From PGYR01 sp034670025 (GTDB lineage: Bacteria > Bacteroidota > Ignavibacteria > Kapaibacteriales > UBA2268), in NCBI GenBank assembly GCA_034670025.1, contig JAXMOE010000003.1:186001-250000 (forward strand): 64,000 nucleotides of DNA. Reading direction: 5' to 3'. Within the stretch, counting starts at the first letter, position 1. Each line of letters starts with the position of its first letter. Below the pieces are notes generated by a model. The model was not told the DNA's origin. It did not search any database and saw only the letters and a program-made list of their open reading frames with translations. This document shows positions 34,381 through 42,976 of the stretch, one piece after another. The position numbers and the translations under genes are program-made.

Positions 34381-35700
34381 TCACTCCGCCACTACCAACT
34401 TACCGCTAAACTCCACACCGCGACCAGACGAAATAGTATAGAAATAAGCACCATTGCTCAGCTCAATCAACTCCAATGGCTCAAACATAAAGCCACCGCC
34501 AGAGCCAACAGAACGAGTGAGTAGCCGCTGCCCTGTTTGGTTGTATAGCTCAAAGCTGTATTGATTTTGAGTGGGATCGTTGATAGCTATTTCCAAATTG
34601 CGGCCTGATTGATAGACTCGAAACTTCTCGTCTGAGCTGAGTTCTTCCACTTCGGTGACTGTTTCTAAGCGGAAGATGCCACTCGATGTTGAACCAAAAA
34701 GGGGCATTTCTCCTGCCCAAGCTATTTCCGTTCCGCCACTTCGCATTTCATCTTGGTATGGATGCTGAAACCAACTTTCACCACCATCAGTTGTTTCTAA
34801 CACTTTACCCCAATTCCCAACAGCAATCCCATGGTTCTCATCTTTGAATGCAATTCTTCTTGATCCAACCCCAATTTCGTGTTCTTTTTCCAGAATTAAT
34901 TTCCACGATTTACCTCTATTTGTCGTCTTCCATATCAAATCCTTAGCTCTGTCTGCCACACCAGTAAATTGAAAACCACAAGCGTAAATCAAACTATCGT
35001 TTACAATTGCTAAGTCAACCATACACTTGTTCTCTTCTGCTCCAAGTAACACTTCACCTATATTGTATTGTGACCATTCATCATTTGGTATATTATACCT
35101 CATAAATTCATCTGATTTAGCTAAAAACTTTAAAACTGCAATATTATTTGAATCTATGAAAAAAATAGGACTGCCTGAATAAATTGAATCTGGTCTTGGC
35201 ACTAAAGTGTAAGTATCCCAATTATCGTATGTATAAATCAAATTTGTTCTTGTTATACTAGCTCCCAAATTCTTATCGTACATAGCAATCGCATATAGTC
35301 TCTCTACTGATGGTGTGCCATAAAGCTCTTCAAAGTAAACTCTTTTGAACGTTCTCCCACCATCTATACTTTTTTCTAATACTGCTTCATTCTTAAAATT
35401 CATATACATCTGCAGTGAGTCAAAGACTAAACTCTGATATATGCTTCTAACTGAATCCCAAATGGGTTTATTTCTATTAAAAGCTGAAAACTCAAACCAG
35501 CTTTGCCCTTGATCTATTGATTTATATATTACACTATGATCATACGTACTCACAAAAGCAAAACAATTTAATGAGTCAGTACATTTTAATTCAGCATAAT
35601 AGTTAAAATCAGGAAATTCAGTCCTTAGCACCCATTTTTTCTCAGCTTTTAATGTTGTAAAGCTGAGAATTGCAAATAATATAGTTAAAGTAAATTTCAT
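34381..35700 (-). CDS. YCF48-like beta-propeller protein with T9SS sorting tail
   Basis: A 439-residue exported protein. After a signal peptide (about 1-19) come propeller-blade repeats of the YCF48/sortilin-like type: SVIYKSIDQGQSWFEF, LEKSIDGGRTFKRV, LIWKTTNRGKSWKLI, VLETTDGGESWFQHP. Each holds the Asp-x-Gly-x-(S/T)-W-like turn. The last 85 residues form a T9SS type A-like tail (FRVYQSGRNLEIAIND to the end), though it lacks the usual YPNP and is thus diverged. Function unknown, likely adhesion or hydrolase-like binding. It follows the 57-residue membrane protein by 5 bases. Confidence 0.82.
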   Translation of the reverse strand: MKFTLTILFAILSFTTLKAEKKWVLRTEFPDFNYYAELKCTDSLNCFAFVSTYDHSVIYKSIDQGQSWFEFSAFNRNKPIWDSVRSIYQSLVFDSLQMYMNFKNEAVLEKSIDGGRTFKRVYFEELYGTPSVERLYAIAMYDKNLGASITRTNLIYTYDNWDTYTLVPRPDSIYSGSPIFFIDSNNIAVLKFLAKSDEFMRYNIPNDEWSQYNIGEVLLGAEENKCMVDLAIVNDSLIYACGFQFTGVADRAKDLIWKTTNRGKSWKLILEKEHEIGVGSRRIAFKDENHGIAVGNWGKVLETTDGGESWFQHPYQDEMRSGGTEIAWAGEMPLFGSTSSGIFRLETVTEVEELSSDEKFRVYQSGRNLEIAINDPTQNQYSFELYNQTGQRLLTRSVGSGGGFMFEPLELIELSNGAYFYTISSGRGVEFSGKLVVAE

Positions 35701-35705
35701 TTATC

Positions 35706-35879
35706 TTACTCATTTTCTGAATCGTCTTTCTTATTGACCAATTTATAGATGATAAACAAAGGTATTAAAGTGAAGAAGCCAATGCTATTGGCAATAATAC
35801 TGAATATTATTATTCCCACAGCAAAGCCGATAATAAATGCGTTTATTACCTTGTTTTTCTTTTGATTCTGCTCTTGCAT
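35706..35879 (-). CDS. Small membrane protein, 57 residues
   Basis: ATG at 35877-35879, stop at 35706-35708. The product starts polar and basic (MQEQNQKKNKV), has two hydrophobic stretches (about 12-30 and 33-48: FIIGFAVGIIIFSIIANS and GFFTLIPLFIIYKLV), and ends acidic (KKDDSENE). This pattern resembles small uncharacterised membrane proteins common in Bacteroidota. It sits five bases upstream of the T9SS propeller gene on the same strand, so the two are probably co-transcribed. Confidence 0.65.
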   Translation of the reverse strand: MQEQNQKKNKVINAFIIGFAVGIIIFSIIANSIGFFTLIPLFIIYKLVNKKDDSENE

Positions 35880-35929
35880 TGTTATAATCCTATTTTTAGA
35901 TTCATTTTTTTTATAGTTTTCTTACTTCA

Positions 35930-36226
35930 CTAAGTCAATCTAGATTTAATGTCCATATTCTCATGTAAGATTCTAGTGATTTCAATAAAGTTATTCGACA
36001 TTTTTCTATAAAAAATAATATGATGGTTTGTTTTCAAACCAAATAAGCCATGGCTAATTACATTATATTTTTTACCTAAATCTGGATTATTAGCAATACT
36101 ATTACAGGTGTAAATTAGTGAAGAATAATATTTATCCGCTTGGCTTTCATTCCAATTGTCATAAGTATAATTCCAAATTTCATTCAAATCAGTTAATGCT
36201 GCTTTAGTAAACTTATGATTAGCCAT
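35930..36226 (-). CDS. ParE/RelE-type toxin
   Basis: A 98-residue toxin of the RelE/ParE superfamily. It has KFTKAALTDLNEIWNYT at the start, the ADKYYSSLIYTCN helix, GLFGLKTNHHIIFYRK and the EITRILHENMD end, the order expected for ParE. ParE toxins act on DNA gyrase, RelE toxins on ribosomal mRNA; pairing with a ParD-type antitoxin favours ParE. The ATG at 36226 overlaps the antitoxin end by eight bases. Confidence 0.9.
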   Translation of the reverse strand: MANHKFTKAALTDLNEIWNYTYDNWNESQADKYYSSLIYTCNSIANNPDLGKKYNVISHGLFGLKTNHHIIFYRKMSNNFIEITRILHENMDIKSRLT

Positions 36227-36470
36227 TCTTTTTTCTAGCCAATTTCAACATTTTTAGATTTTCCTCTGCATCAAAATCATCAACTAATCCGCTGTCTATA
36301 CCTTCTTTTATAGCTTTCTTGAGCATAATCACTTTGCTTTCTTCATTCTCCAACAATCTCAGCCCAGCTCTTATTACTTCACTTTTGTTCTTATATCTAC
36401 CAGTTGAAATTTGATTACCAATAAAATCTTCAAAATAGTTTCCTATAGATATCGATGTATTCTTACTCAT
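36219..36470 (-). CDS. ParD-type antitoxin
   Basis: An 83-residue antitoxin. The N-terminal ribbon-helix-helix (MSKNTSISIGNYFEDFIGNQ, then GRYKNKSEVIRAGLRLLE) binds DNA, and the C-terminal half (DFDAEENLKMLKLARKKNG) should wrap the toxin. The ATG at 36468-36470 was chosen because the RHH starts there; reading further upstream gives no family match. It is first in the operon, with a promoter and a 15-bp palindrome at 36491-36522 for autoregulation. Confidence 0.9.
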   Translation of the reverse strand: MSKNTSISIGNYFEDFIGNQISTGRYKNKSEVIRAGLRLLENEESKVIMLKKAIKEGIDSGLVDDFDAEENLKMLKLARKKNG

Positions 36471-36490
36471 AGTATTTAACTCCACTTTTT

Positions 36491-36522
36491 CAAATATACC
36501 AATTATTGGTACAATCAACAAA
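36491..36522 (-). promoter_or_regulatory. parDE promoter with internal palindromic operator
   Basis: On the minus strand TTTG (36522-36519), a 20-base spacer and TATATTTG (36498-36491) match the Bacteroidota consensus perfectly. TACCAAT-T-ATTGGTA (36497-36511) is a 15-base palindrome overlapping the -7 end and spacer, so a bound ParD dimer would block transcription. Confidence 0.75.
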
Positions 36523-36614
36523 CGTAATATTAATATGTAAAGTCTAAATACCCCACACTTTCCCATAATATTTCGTATTTTTGTATAATTACTACTGAAA
36601 ACAAAAACTACAAA

Positions 36615-38066
36615 ATGAATATGCTAAAGCTTAAAAATTATATAAACGGTGAGTTAGTTGCTCCAACTAATGGAAATTATTTAGATAACTACGACCCAGC
36701 TGTGGGCGAAGTCTATTCGCTTATACCTGATTCGGATTCTACTGATGTTGACAAAGCAGTAGCAGCGGCGGCAGCGGCATTCCCCACTTGGTCTAAGCTA
36801 TCGAACGAGGCTCGCCACGATTATATAATGAAAATAGCCGACGGAATAGACAAGCGATTCGACGAATTTGTGGAAGCAGAAAGCAGGGACAATGGCAAAC
36901 CAATCAAATTAGCCAAAGCTGTAGATATACCCCGCGCTAAATCTAATTTTAAGTTCTACGCTACTGCGGCAATGCACTTTTCTAGTCAATCGCACCAGAT
37001 GGCAGAAGTTCCAGCTATCAACTATACTCTCCGCCAACCACTCGGAGTAGTGGGCTGTATTTCTCCGTGGAATTTGCCACTATATCTATTCACATGGAAG
37101 ATTGCTCCGGCACTTGCTACTGGCAACACAGTGGTAGCAAAGCCAAGCGAGGTGACTCCTATGACTGCCTACTTACTATCCGAAGTATGTGTTGAAGCAG
37201 GATTGCCAGCAGGTGTGCTGAACATAGTCCATGGCAATGGTCCCAATGCAGGGCAATCGATAGTTGACCACGATGATATTAAGGCGATTTCGTTCACTGG
37301 TGGAACTAAGACTGGTGAGCACATAGCAAGAACAATAGCTCCCAAATTCAAGAAAATGTCACTCGAATTGGGTGGCAAAAATCCAAATATCATATTCGAT
37401 GATTGTGATTATGATAACGCCCTAAGAACGAGCGTTATGTCTTCCTTTGCGAACCAAGGGCAGATATGCCTTTGCGGTTCACGAATCTATATTCACGAAT
37501 CAATCTATGACAAATTCCGTGATGACTTCGTTGCCAAAGTGAAGAAGCTGAAAGTTGGCGACCCGAGCGATGAGTCGAGTAATTTGGGTGCTGTGGTTTC
37601 CAAAGACCACCAAGAGAAGGTATTATCATACATTGAGATTGCCAAAAAAGAAGGCGGCACCGTGCTAACTGGTGGCAATGCCGTTAAGCCAGAAGGCCGA
37701 TGTGAAAATGGCTACTTCATAGAGCCAACAGTGATAGAAGGATTGGGACACACTTGCCGTACAAACCAAGAGGAAATATTCGGCCCAGTAGTTACCTTGC
37801 AGCCATTTAGCACGGAAGAAGAAGTGTTAGAATACGCCAATAGCGTAAAGTATGGCTTAGCCGCTACTGTTTGGACTCAGGACATTAGCCGTGCTAACAG
37901 AGTAGCAGAGCAATTGCATTCTGGCATTGTCTGGGTGAATTGTTGGCTACTTCGTGACCTAAGGACTCCTTTCGGTGGAGTAAAAGACAGCGGTATGGGC
38001 AGAGAAGGTGGATTCGAAGCAATGGATTTCTTCACTGAACCAAAGAATGTTTGTATAAAGTATTAA
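36615..38066 (+). CDS. Aldehyde dehydrogenase, 2-aminomuconate/2-hydroxymuconate semialdehyde type
   Basis: A 483-residue NAD-dependent aldehyde dehydrogenase. Catalytic Cys285 is in GQICLCG, general base Glu251 in LELGGKNP, and the oxyanion Asn in SPWNLPLYLF. The C-terminal VNCWLLRDLRTPFGGVKDSG closely resembles the ALDH8A1, AmnC and XylG/DmpC group, which oxidises muconic semialdehydes in kynurenine or catechol breakdown. No other gene of such a pathway is nearby, so the real substrate is unsure. TATTTTTG (36576-36583) could be a -7 element, but no -33 element is seen. Confidence 0.85.
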   Translation: MNMLKLKNYINGELVAPTNGNYLDNYDPAVGEVYSLIPDSDSTDVDKAVAAAAAAFPTWSKLSNEARHDYIMKIADGIDKRFDEFVEAESRDNGKPIKLAKAVDIPRAKSNFKFYATAAMHFSSQSHQMAEVPAINYTLRQPLGVVGCISPWNLPLYLFTWKIAPALATGNTVVAKPSEVTPMTAYLLSEVCVEAGLPAGVLNIVHGNGPNAGQSIVDHDDIKAISFTGGTKTGEHIARTIAPKFKKMSLELGGKNPNIIFDDCDYDNALRTSVMSSFANQGQICLCGSRIYIHESIYDKFRDDFVAKVKKLKVGDPSDESSNLGAVVSKDHQEKVLSYIEIAKKEGGTVLTGGNAVKPEGRCENGYFIEPTVIEGLGHTCRTNQEEIFGPVVTLQPFSTEEEVLEYANSVKYGLAATVWTQDISRANRVAEQLHSGIVWVNCWLLRDLRTPFGGVKDSGMGREGGFEAMDFFTEPKNVCIKY

Positions 38067-38101
38067 GTAAAAATAAAGCTAATTTCCATTAGGTTCTACC
38101 C

Positions 38102-38151
38102 CCCAAATCACTCCAAACAGTTGTCAATGCAACGGTTTTGAGTGGTTGGTG
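38102..38151. other. Imperfect inverted repeat downstream of the aldehyde dehydrogenase
   Basis: CCAAATCACTC on the left pairs with GAGTGGTTGG on the right, with one bulge, and GTTG/CAAC pair inside. There is no T-run, so it is not a clear terminator. It stands out from the AT-rich flanks and may be a decayed repeat or RNA structure. Confidence 0.35.
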
Positions 38152-38263
38152 TTTCTTCTAAATTGCCCAAAATATCATTATTTATGAAAATTAATTTTGT
38201 CGCACTACTGACAAGTATAATTGTATTTATGATTATTTATTAATTACATAATCTATTTATTAT

Positions 38264-38295
38264 TTTGAAGTTATATCAATATTTCTCTATTTTGA
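38264..38295 (+). promoter_or_regulatory. Weak candidate promoter of the DUF11 protein
   Basis: TTTG (38264-38267), a 20-base spacer and TATTTTGA (38288-38295; two mismatches to TAnnTTTG). About 40 bases of leader would follow, with a clear AGGAG at 38331-38335. Confidence 0.4.
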
Positions 38296-38341
38296 TTAAA
38301 AGGTTACAATCAATATTAACAAACTTATAGAGGAGTGAATG

Positions 38342-41300
38342 ATGAAACGGTTACTAAATTGGGGTAATGTCCCCGCAAAACTAAAGTACTTCCTGTACTT
38401 ATGCTTGCTGAGTTCGGTGTTCCTGATGCCCAACGAAGCGATGTCGCAGATTACTTACAGCGTGAGCAAAAGCAACAACGCACCCAACCCTGTTCAATCA
38501 GGTATGCCATTCACTTACACCATAACCTACAGTTGGTCAGGTGGAGCACCAGGTACGCTATATATACAAGACGTAGTACCACCAGAGCTACAAGTCTTAA
38601 GTGCGTTGCCATCGAGCCCAATATCTACAATTTCAGGCAATACGGTGAACTTTGCAATTTCTGGACTTACTTTACCGAGTGGATCGGGTACTGTTCAAAT
38701 AAATGCAAAATTCCCCGAAGGAGTTACCTGTGCTGGAGTGCAAGCGTGCAACACAGCTATGATAACGGATGACAGAGAAAGCGACAAGTGGGAAGAGTCA
38801 AACCGCTCTTGTGTAGTGTCTGCTGAACCTGTAAATAGATGGGAATTGAAGAAAACAAAAATTGCAGGCTGTGCCATTGACGACGAAGTCGTTTATCGAA
38901 TATGTATCACAGCCCCGGCTGGCAATAATATTGGTGGTCTCAATTTGATTCTGGATTCCAATGCACTGCAAGACATGCTTCCCGTGGGAGCTGAATTTGT
39001 AGATGTATCTACTTGGTGGACTGGCCCCGATGGTGCCATTTCAACTGGTGGATGGACTGATTTGACAGGTGGCCCGGGTATATTGTATGTTAATTCTTAC
39101 CCTTCTTGGTACTGTACTTATGTGAAAGTGAGTTATCCTTCTGGTATATATAGCCAAGGAGACACAGTGGTTAATAAAGCCCGACTTACATTCCGTACAC
39201 CTTGTGACACAACAGCACAAGTCTGGGAAGATTCAGTTTCTACCGTCCTTTGCGAAGGAGTTCTAACTGGCTCACTTAATAAATACTTTGCCTATAACGT
39301 TAACTTTTATAACAATCCGCACTATTATCCTACTTTTGCACCTGGATGTTGTGGTGAATACCGTATGTGGTACAGAAATACTGGTACATTAACACAAGAA
39401 AATGTAGTAATAGAAGACACACTTTCTGGTGACGTAGATGTAAATTCGATTACAACTCAGATTCCTAATGACCCACAAATATTACCAGTTACATTAGAAG
39501 TCTTTACTTGGGATGGTGTAAATTGTAATCCAGTACCTGCTGCTGTCTTTACTTACACAACTGTAGGAGGGAAATTAGAAACCACTTTACCACCTGACAT
39601 TTGTAGAATAAAATGGACTTATGACACAATTCCTGTGAATACAATAGTTAGACAGTATTTAGACGTATGTGTCCGTGACACAAACTTCAAAACTGGTAAT
39701 GCTATAATCGCTGGTGATATAGCTAACAACCAAATGGACGTAACTACAACGGGAATTGATTTGACTGACGAAGTAAACACAGTAGTCGATTCTATCGCTC
39801 CCAATGTTATATCAAACAAGCTATTTATTGGAGGTTGTGACGGAGGAACTATCAATCCGAATGGTCCATTTATGCCAGGCGACACCGTAAGATACAGATT
39901 GGCCGTTGCCAATGTTGGTAACCAAGATGCGAATATGGCTAATATATTAGATAATTTACCCTCAGGGTTTAGTTATGTTGGTAATGAATCTTATTACTAT
40001 GGTAATTTTAGTTATAACATAAATCAATACAATCCGAATTGTGACTTGTTCACTAACACAGTACCTACTCAAGTAGGTGGCACAATCAATACACCCTCAC
40101 TGGGTGACACAAGTTTAATATGGAATTTCCCTGTACTCCCTGCACGTTGCGATGGTTACGTAGAGTTTTTCTTGATTGAATTTGATGTTGCACTTTCAGA
40201 AGATCCGCCAGTATTAGCGGGTCAACATGATAATACATTTGTATTCAATGCGGACAATTCGCCTGCTATTATTTCACCAACTGCTACGATGACAGTTAAT
40301 GCAATTGCACAATTGCAAGTAATGAAGGAAGCAAGGAAACAAGGTTCTGGTGCTGCTTGGGCTAACTTAGCGGATGTACCAGTTGGTCAAAACGCTGAGT
40401 TTAAGCTTAGTGTAATCAACTCTGGTAACACCCCGCTAACTGAAATATGTTTGTTAGACATAGCACCTTGGGTAGGTGATATAAAAGTATTGCCACCTTA
40501 TAACCCACGAAACAGTCAATTCAGTATGCCTTATAACCCTGCAGATGGTGCTATAAGCATCACTCCTGCTGGATTTACTGATACTTACAACACTGCCGCA
40601 GTTAGTGTACAACAGAACCCGTCACGTGTAAGCGAGTGCGGTGGATTCTGTGGAGTAGCTGACCCTGCTGGTGCAGTTGCTGGTACTTATGGTGCAGCAG
40701 CTACTACCTATTCTTATAAGGTCAACGCAGATGCAGGCATTAGTTTAGCTGCTGGAGCTACTTTGGAAGTTATTGTACCTTCTAAGGTATTAGGTAACAC
40801 AACGGTTGGTGATACTGCTTGTAACTCATTTGCTATGTCGGCTGTTCCAGCTGGATTGCCAAATGTATGTCTATCAGCTGAATCGAACAACGCTTGCGTA
40901 ATTGCTGCTGAAGGTGTTGATCCAGACCCTTGCTTAATTGTAGAGAGTACAAGAGTAGAATGTAAAGAAAAAGATGAAAAGGGCAATCAGATTTATGGAT
41001 TGTCCACTCAGCTATTTAGCAACGTTGGTTATTCAACATTTGTAAACTTTGTTTCACCAGATGGATCGTTCTACAATGTTTCACCTACAACTCTTAATTC
41101 TGGTGTATTGACTACTGTAACGGCAGACTTTATAACTTCGTTGAATGTTGGTGATACAATATGTGCAATTATTGAGTTAAAAGACAAAGAACAACGTACT
41201 GTTTGTAAAGAACAAATCTGTTTCGTTATACCTCCTTGTGATGACAAAACTGATTGCGAATGTCCATTTAAGATAAATGCTGAGCCGTTAGAAGCAGGGC

Positions 41301-41989
41301 AAGTGGAAGGTACTACATTCTTTATGAATAACTTTATTGGTACTACTGGAGCTAACCTCAAGTGGGCTAGAGCTACTATCGTTAGTGCTGTAGTGACGGA
41401 GAAATGTGAGGAACAAACTAGCACTTACAACACGGGAGCTGTGTTCTTGGGAGTTAATGATTGGGCTGGAAATCCTGCAACAGGATTAGGTACGCCTTCT
41501 ATAACTTGGGATAGCAAGGAATGTGATTCGCTTAATGAATTTGTTCCTGACTATAAGCTGGACATTCCGTTCAACTCTTCTAAAGAGTGCAGATTGTCTG
41601 TTAAGCTTTGTATCAGATACGAGTTCTATGACTGTGATTGCAACCATTGTGAGGTAGTTGTTTGTCAAGAATTTGATGTCAAAAATCCAATTTCTGGAAT
41701 TACTCAAGAATCTGGATTAATTAAAAGAACAATTAGTTCTAATGTGTATCCTAACCCGATAGAAAACCAACTAAACATTGATTATAGCTTGAAATCTTCG
41801 AGTACTGTTAGTATCGTTATTCGCGATTTGACAGGAAAAGAAATTACACGATTAGTCGATGCGGAAAGACGCGAAGCTGGTGACTATACTATAGATATGG
41901 GAACTATGAATATTCCTTCGGGAGTTTATATTTACACAATAGAAACAGAGTCTGAATCACACACTAAGAAGTTTGTTATTAAGAAATAA
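38342..41989 (+). CDS. Large DUF11-repeat surface protein with T9SS sorting tail
   Basis: A 1215-residue secreted protein. After a signal peptide (about 1-35, ending AMSQ) come several DUF11-type conserved repeats. Each has a beta-sandwich with motifs such as VYRICITAPAGNN, YRMWYRNTGTL, YRLAVANVGNQDANMANI and FKLSVINSGNTPLTEI. A cysteine-rich segment lies near 990-1130 (CECPF, DCDCNHCEVVVC). The last 80 residues are a canonical T9SS type A tail (VYPNPIENQLNIDYSL, then IPSGVYIYTIETES). DUF11 proteins are surface adhesins or wall proteins. The second ATG (38342) was chosen: AGGAG lies six bases before it, but only three before the ATG at 38339. A terminator follows. Confidence 0.88.
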   Translation: MKRLLNWGNVPAKLKYFLYLCLLSSVFLMPNEAMSQITYSVSKSNNAPNPVQSGMPFTYTITYSWSGGAPGTLYIQDVVPPELQVLSALPSSPISTISGNTVNFAISGLTLPSGSGTVQINAKFPEGVTCAGVQACNTAMITDDRESDKWEESNRSCVVSAEPVNRWELKKTKIAGCAIDDEVVYRICITAPAGNNIGGLNLILDSNALQDMLPVGAEFVDVSTWWTGPDGAISTGGWTDLTGGPGILYVNSYPSWYCTYVKVSYPSGIYSQGDTVVNKARLTFRTPCDTTAQVWEDSVSTVLCEGVLTGSLNKYFAYNVNFYNNPHYYPTFAPGCCGEYRMWYRNTGTLTQENVVIEDTLSGDVDVNSITTQIPNDPQILPVTLEVFTWDGVNCNPVPAAVFTYTTVGGKLETTLPPDICRIKWTYDTIPVNTIVRQYLDVCVRDTNFKTGNAIIAGDIANNQMDVTTTGIDLTDEVNTVVDSIAPNVISNKLFIGGCDGGTINPNGPFMPGDTVRYRLAVANVGNQDANMANILDNLPSGFSYVGNESYYYGNFSYNINQYNPNCDLFTNTVPTQVGGTINTPSLGDTSLIWNFPVLPARCDGYVEFFLIEFDVALSEDPPVLAGQHDNTFVFNADNSPAIISPTATMTVNAIAQLQVMKEARKQGSGAAWANLADVPVGQNAEFKLSVINSGNTPLTEICLLDIAPWVGDIKVLPPYNPRNSQFSMPYNPADGAISITPAGFTDTYNTAAVSVQQNPSRVSECGGFCGVADPAGAVAGTYGAAATTYSYKVNADAGISLAAGATLEVIVPSKVLGNTTVGDTACNSFAMSAVPAGLPNVCLSAESNNACVIAAEGVDPDPCLIVESTRVECKEKDEKGNQIYGLSTQLFSNVGYSTFVNFVSPDGSFYNVSPTTLNSGVLTTVTADFITSLNVGDTICAIIELKDKEQRTVCKEQICFVIPPCDDKTDCECPFKINAEPLEAGQVEGTTFFMNNFIGTTGANLKWARATIVSAVVTEKCEEQTSTYNTGAVFLGVNDWAGNPATGLGTPSITWDSKECDSLNEFVPDYKLDIPFNSSKECRLSVKLCIRYEFYDCDCNHCEVVVCQEFDVKNPISGITQESGLIKRTISSNVYPNPIENQLNIDYSLKSSSTVSIVIRDLTGKEITRLVDAERREAGDYTIDMGTMNIPSGVYIYTIETESESHTKKFVIKK

Positions 41990-42012
41990 CAGATTGATTA
42001 CTAAAATTAATA

Positions 42013-42049
42013 ATAGCCAAGTAGCATTACGTTACTTGGCTATTTTTTT
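42013..42049 (+). terminator. Rho-independent terminator
   Basis: ATAGCCAAGTA (42013-42023) pairs perfectly with TACTTGGCTAT (42033-42043), loop of nine, then seven T. Confidence 0.92.
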
Positions 42050-42181
42050 GCCTAAATACTTAAAATATCAGAGCAGAAATTAACTTTAGAAACATTGAAA
42101 AAAAACGGAACTTAATTTAAGATAAAATCGTCTTATATATGAAACAAGGCAGTTCTTTTAATAATAATTATAGGTGATATG

Positions 42182-42949
42182 ATGAAAAAGTATTTTGTAG
42201 CAATATTGGTGCTTGGATTAGCATTTGCGTCTTCTTGCTCTGATGACAACAGCACAAATCCGAATGATTTGGACGGAGACACAAATATTCCAGTCTCTGA
42301 AGTAGGAAGTGAGTTCGGAGTGTATTTGGAAATAGAGGGTGACAACAGCCGAGTCCTGAATAACTTAAGAGACAGCGTAGTAGTAACCAAGCGAGAGAAC
42401 GGTATAACTACAGTTTCGGCAAAGTTTGTGATTGACGAAGCAAGTGTGATTAAGTTAGACACTATACTTGGCTTGCAAGACTTGTCAAATGACTTGAAAA
42501 AAGAGATATTAGATGAGTATCTTGGTCGGTTCAACGCACAACTTGACACTACAGACAAGCAGAATATATCTATTACAGCGGACATAATGGGCAAGATAAC
42601 TGACAAAGGAATCCAGGATTACGTGTATAGTGGTGGTGATACTGATAGGCCATTCACATTAATCAAATACGACGCGAGTGTAGGTGATTCTTACAGTTTT
42701 ACTGATGACGAGGGCAATACTTTTACAAGAAAAGTAGTTTCCAAATCAACAGTTGACGATTATGACTTGGTCTTTTACAAGATAAAAGTAATTAAGATAG
42801 AGGAAACACAAGAAAACGATCCATTGGTAGATAAGATTACTTACTACGCTAACCATAAATTTGGATTAGTAGGTATGGAAATAGAGATGAAAGGTGGAAT
42901 AAAGGCATCTGCAGATATAGTTCCGTGGGTACTATTAGTTAATAAGTAA
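42182..42949 (+). CDS. Lipoprotein of unknown function
   Basis: A 255-residue lipoprotein. The signal peptide ends in a lipobox-like FASSC (Cys19), followed by SDDNSTNPND. The mature part is mixed alpha and beta with an acidic surface and no known enzyme motif. The start at 42182 is preferred over the ATG one codon earlier because AGGTGA (42172-42177) is better spaced. The T9SS gene starts 27 bases after its stop on the same strand with its own GAGG site, so the two are likely one transcript. Confidence 0.8.
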   Translation: MKKYFVAILVLGLAFASSCSDDNSTNPNDLDGDTNIPVSEVGSEFGVYLEIEGDNSRVLNNLRDSVVVTKRENGITTVSAKFVIDEASVIKLDTILGLQDLSNDLKKEILDEYLGRFNAQLDTTDKQNISITADIMGKITDKGIQDYVYSGGDTDRPFTLIKYDASVGDSYSFTDDEGNTFTRKVVSKSTVDDYDLVFYKIKVIKIEETQENDPLVDKITYYANHKFGLVGMEIEMKGGIKASADIVPWVLLVNK

Positions 42950-42976
42950 ATATATAATAATAAATAGAGGTTTAAA

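Noticed and set aside
35641..35667. Inverted repeat CTCAGCTTT..AAAGCTGAG as a regulatory hairpin
   Set aside because: It lies wholly within the signal-peptide codons of the propeller gene and has no conserved partner; chance is enough.
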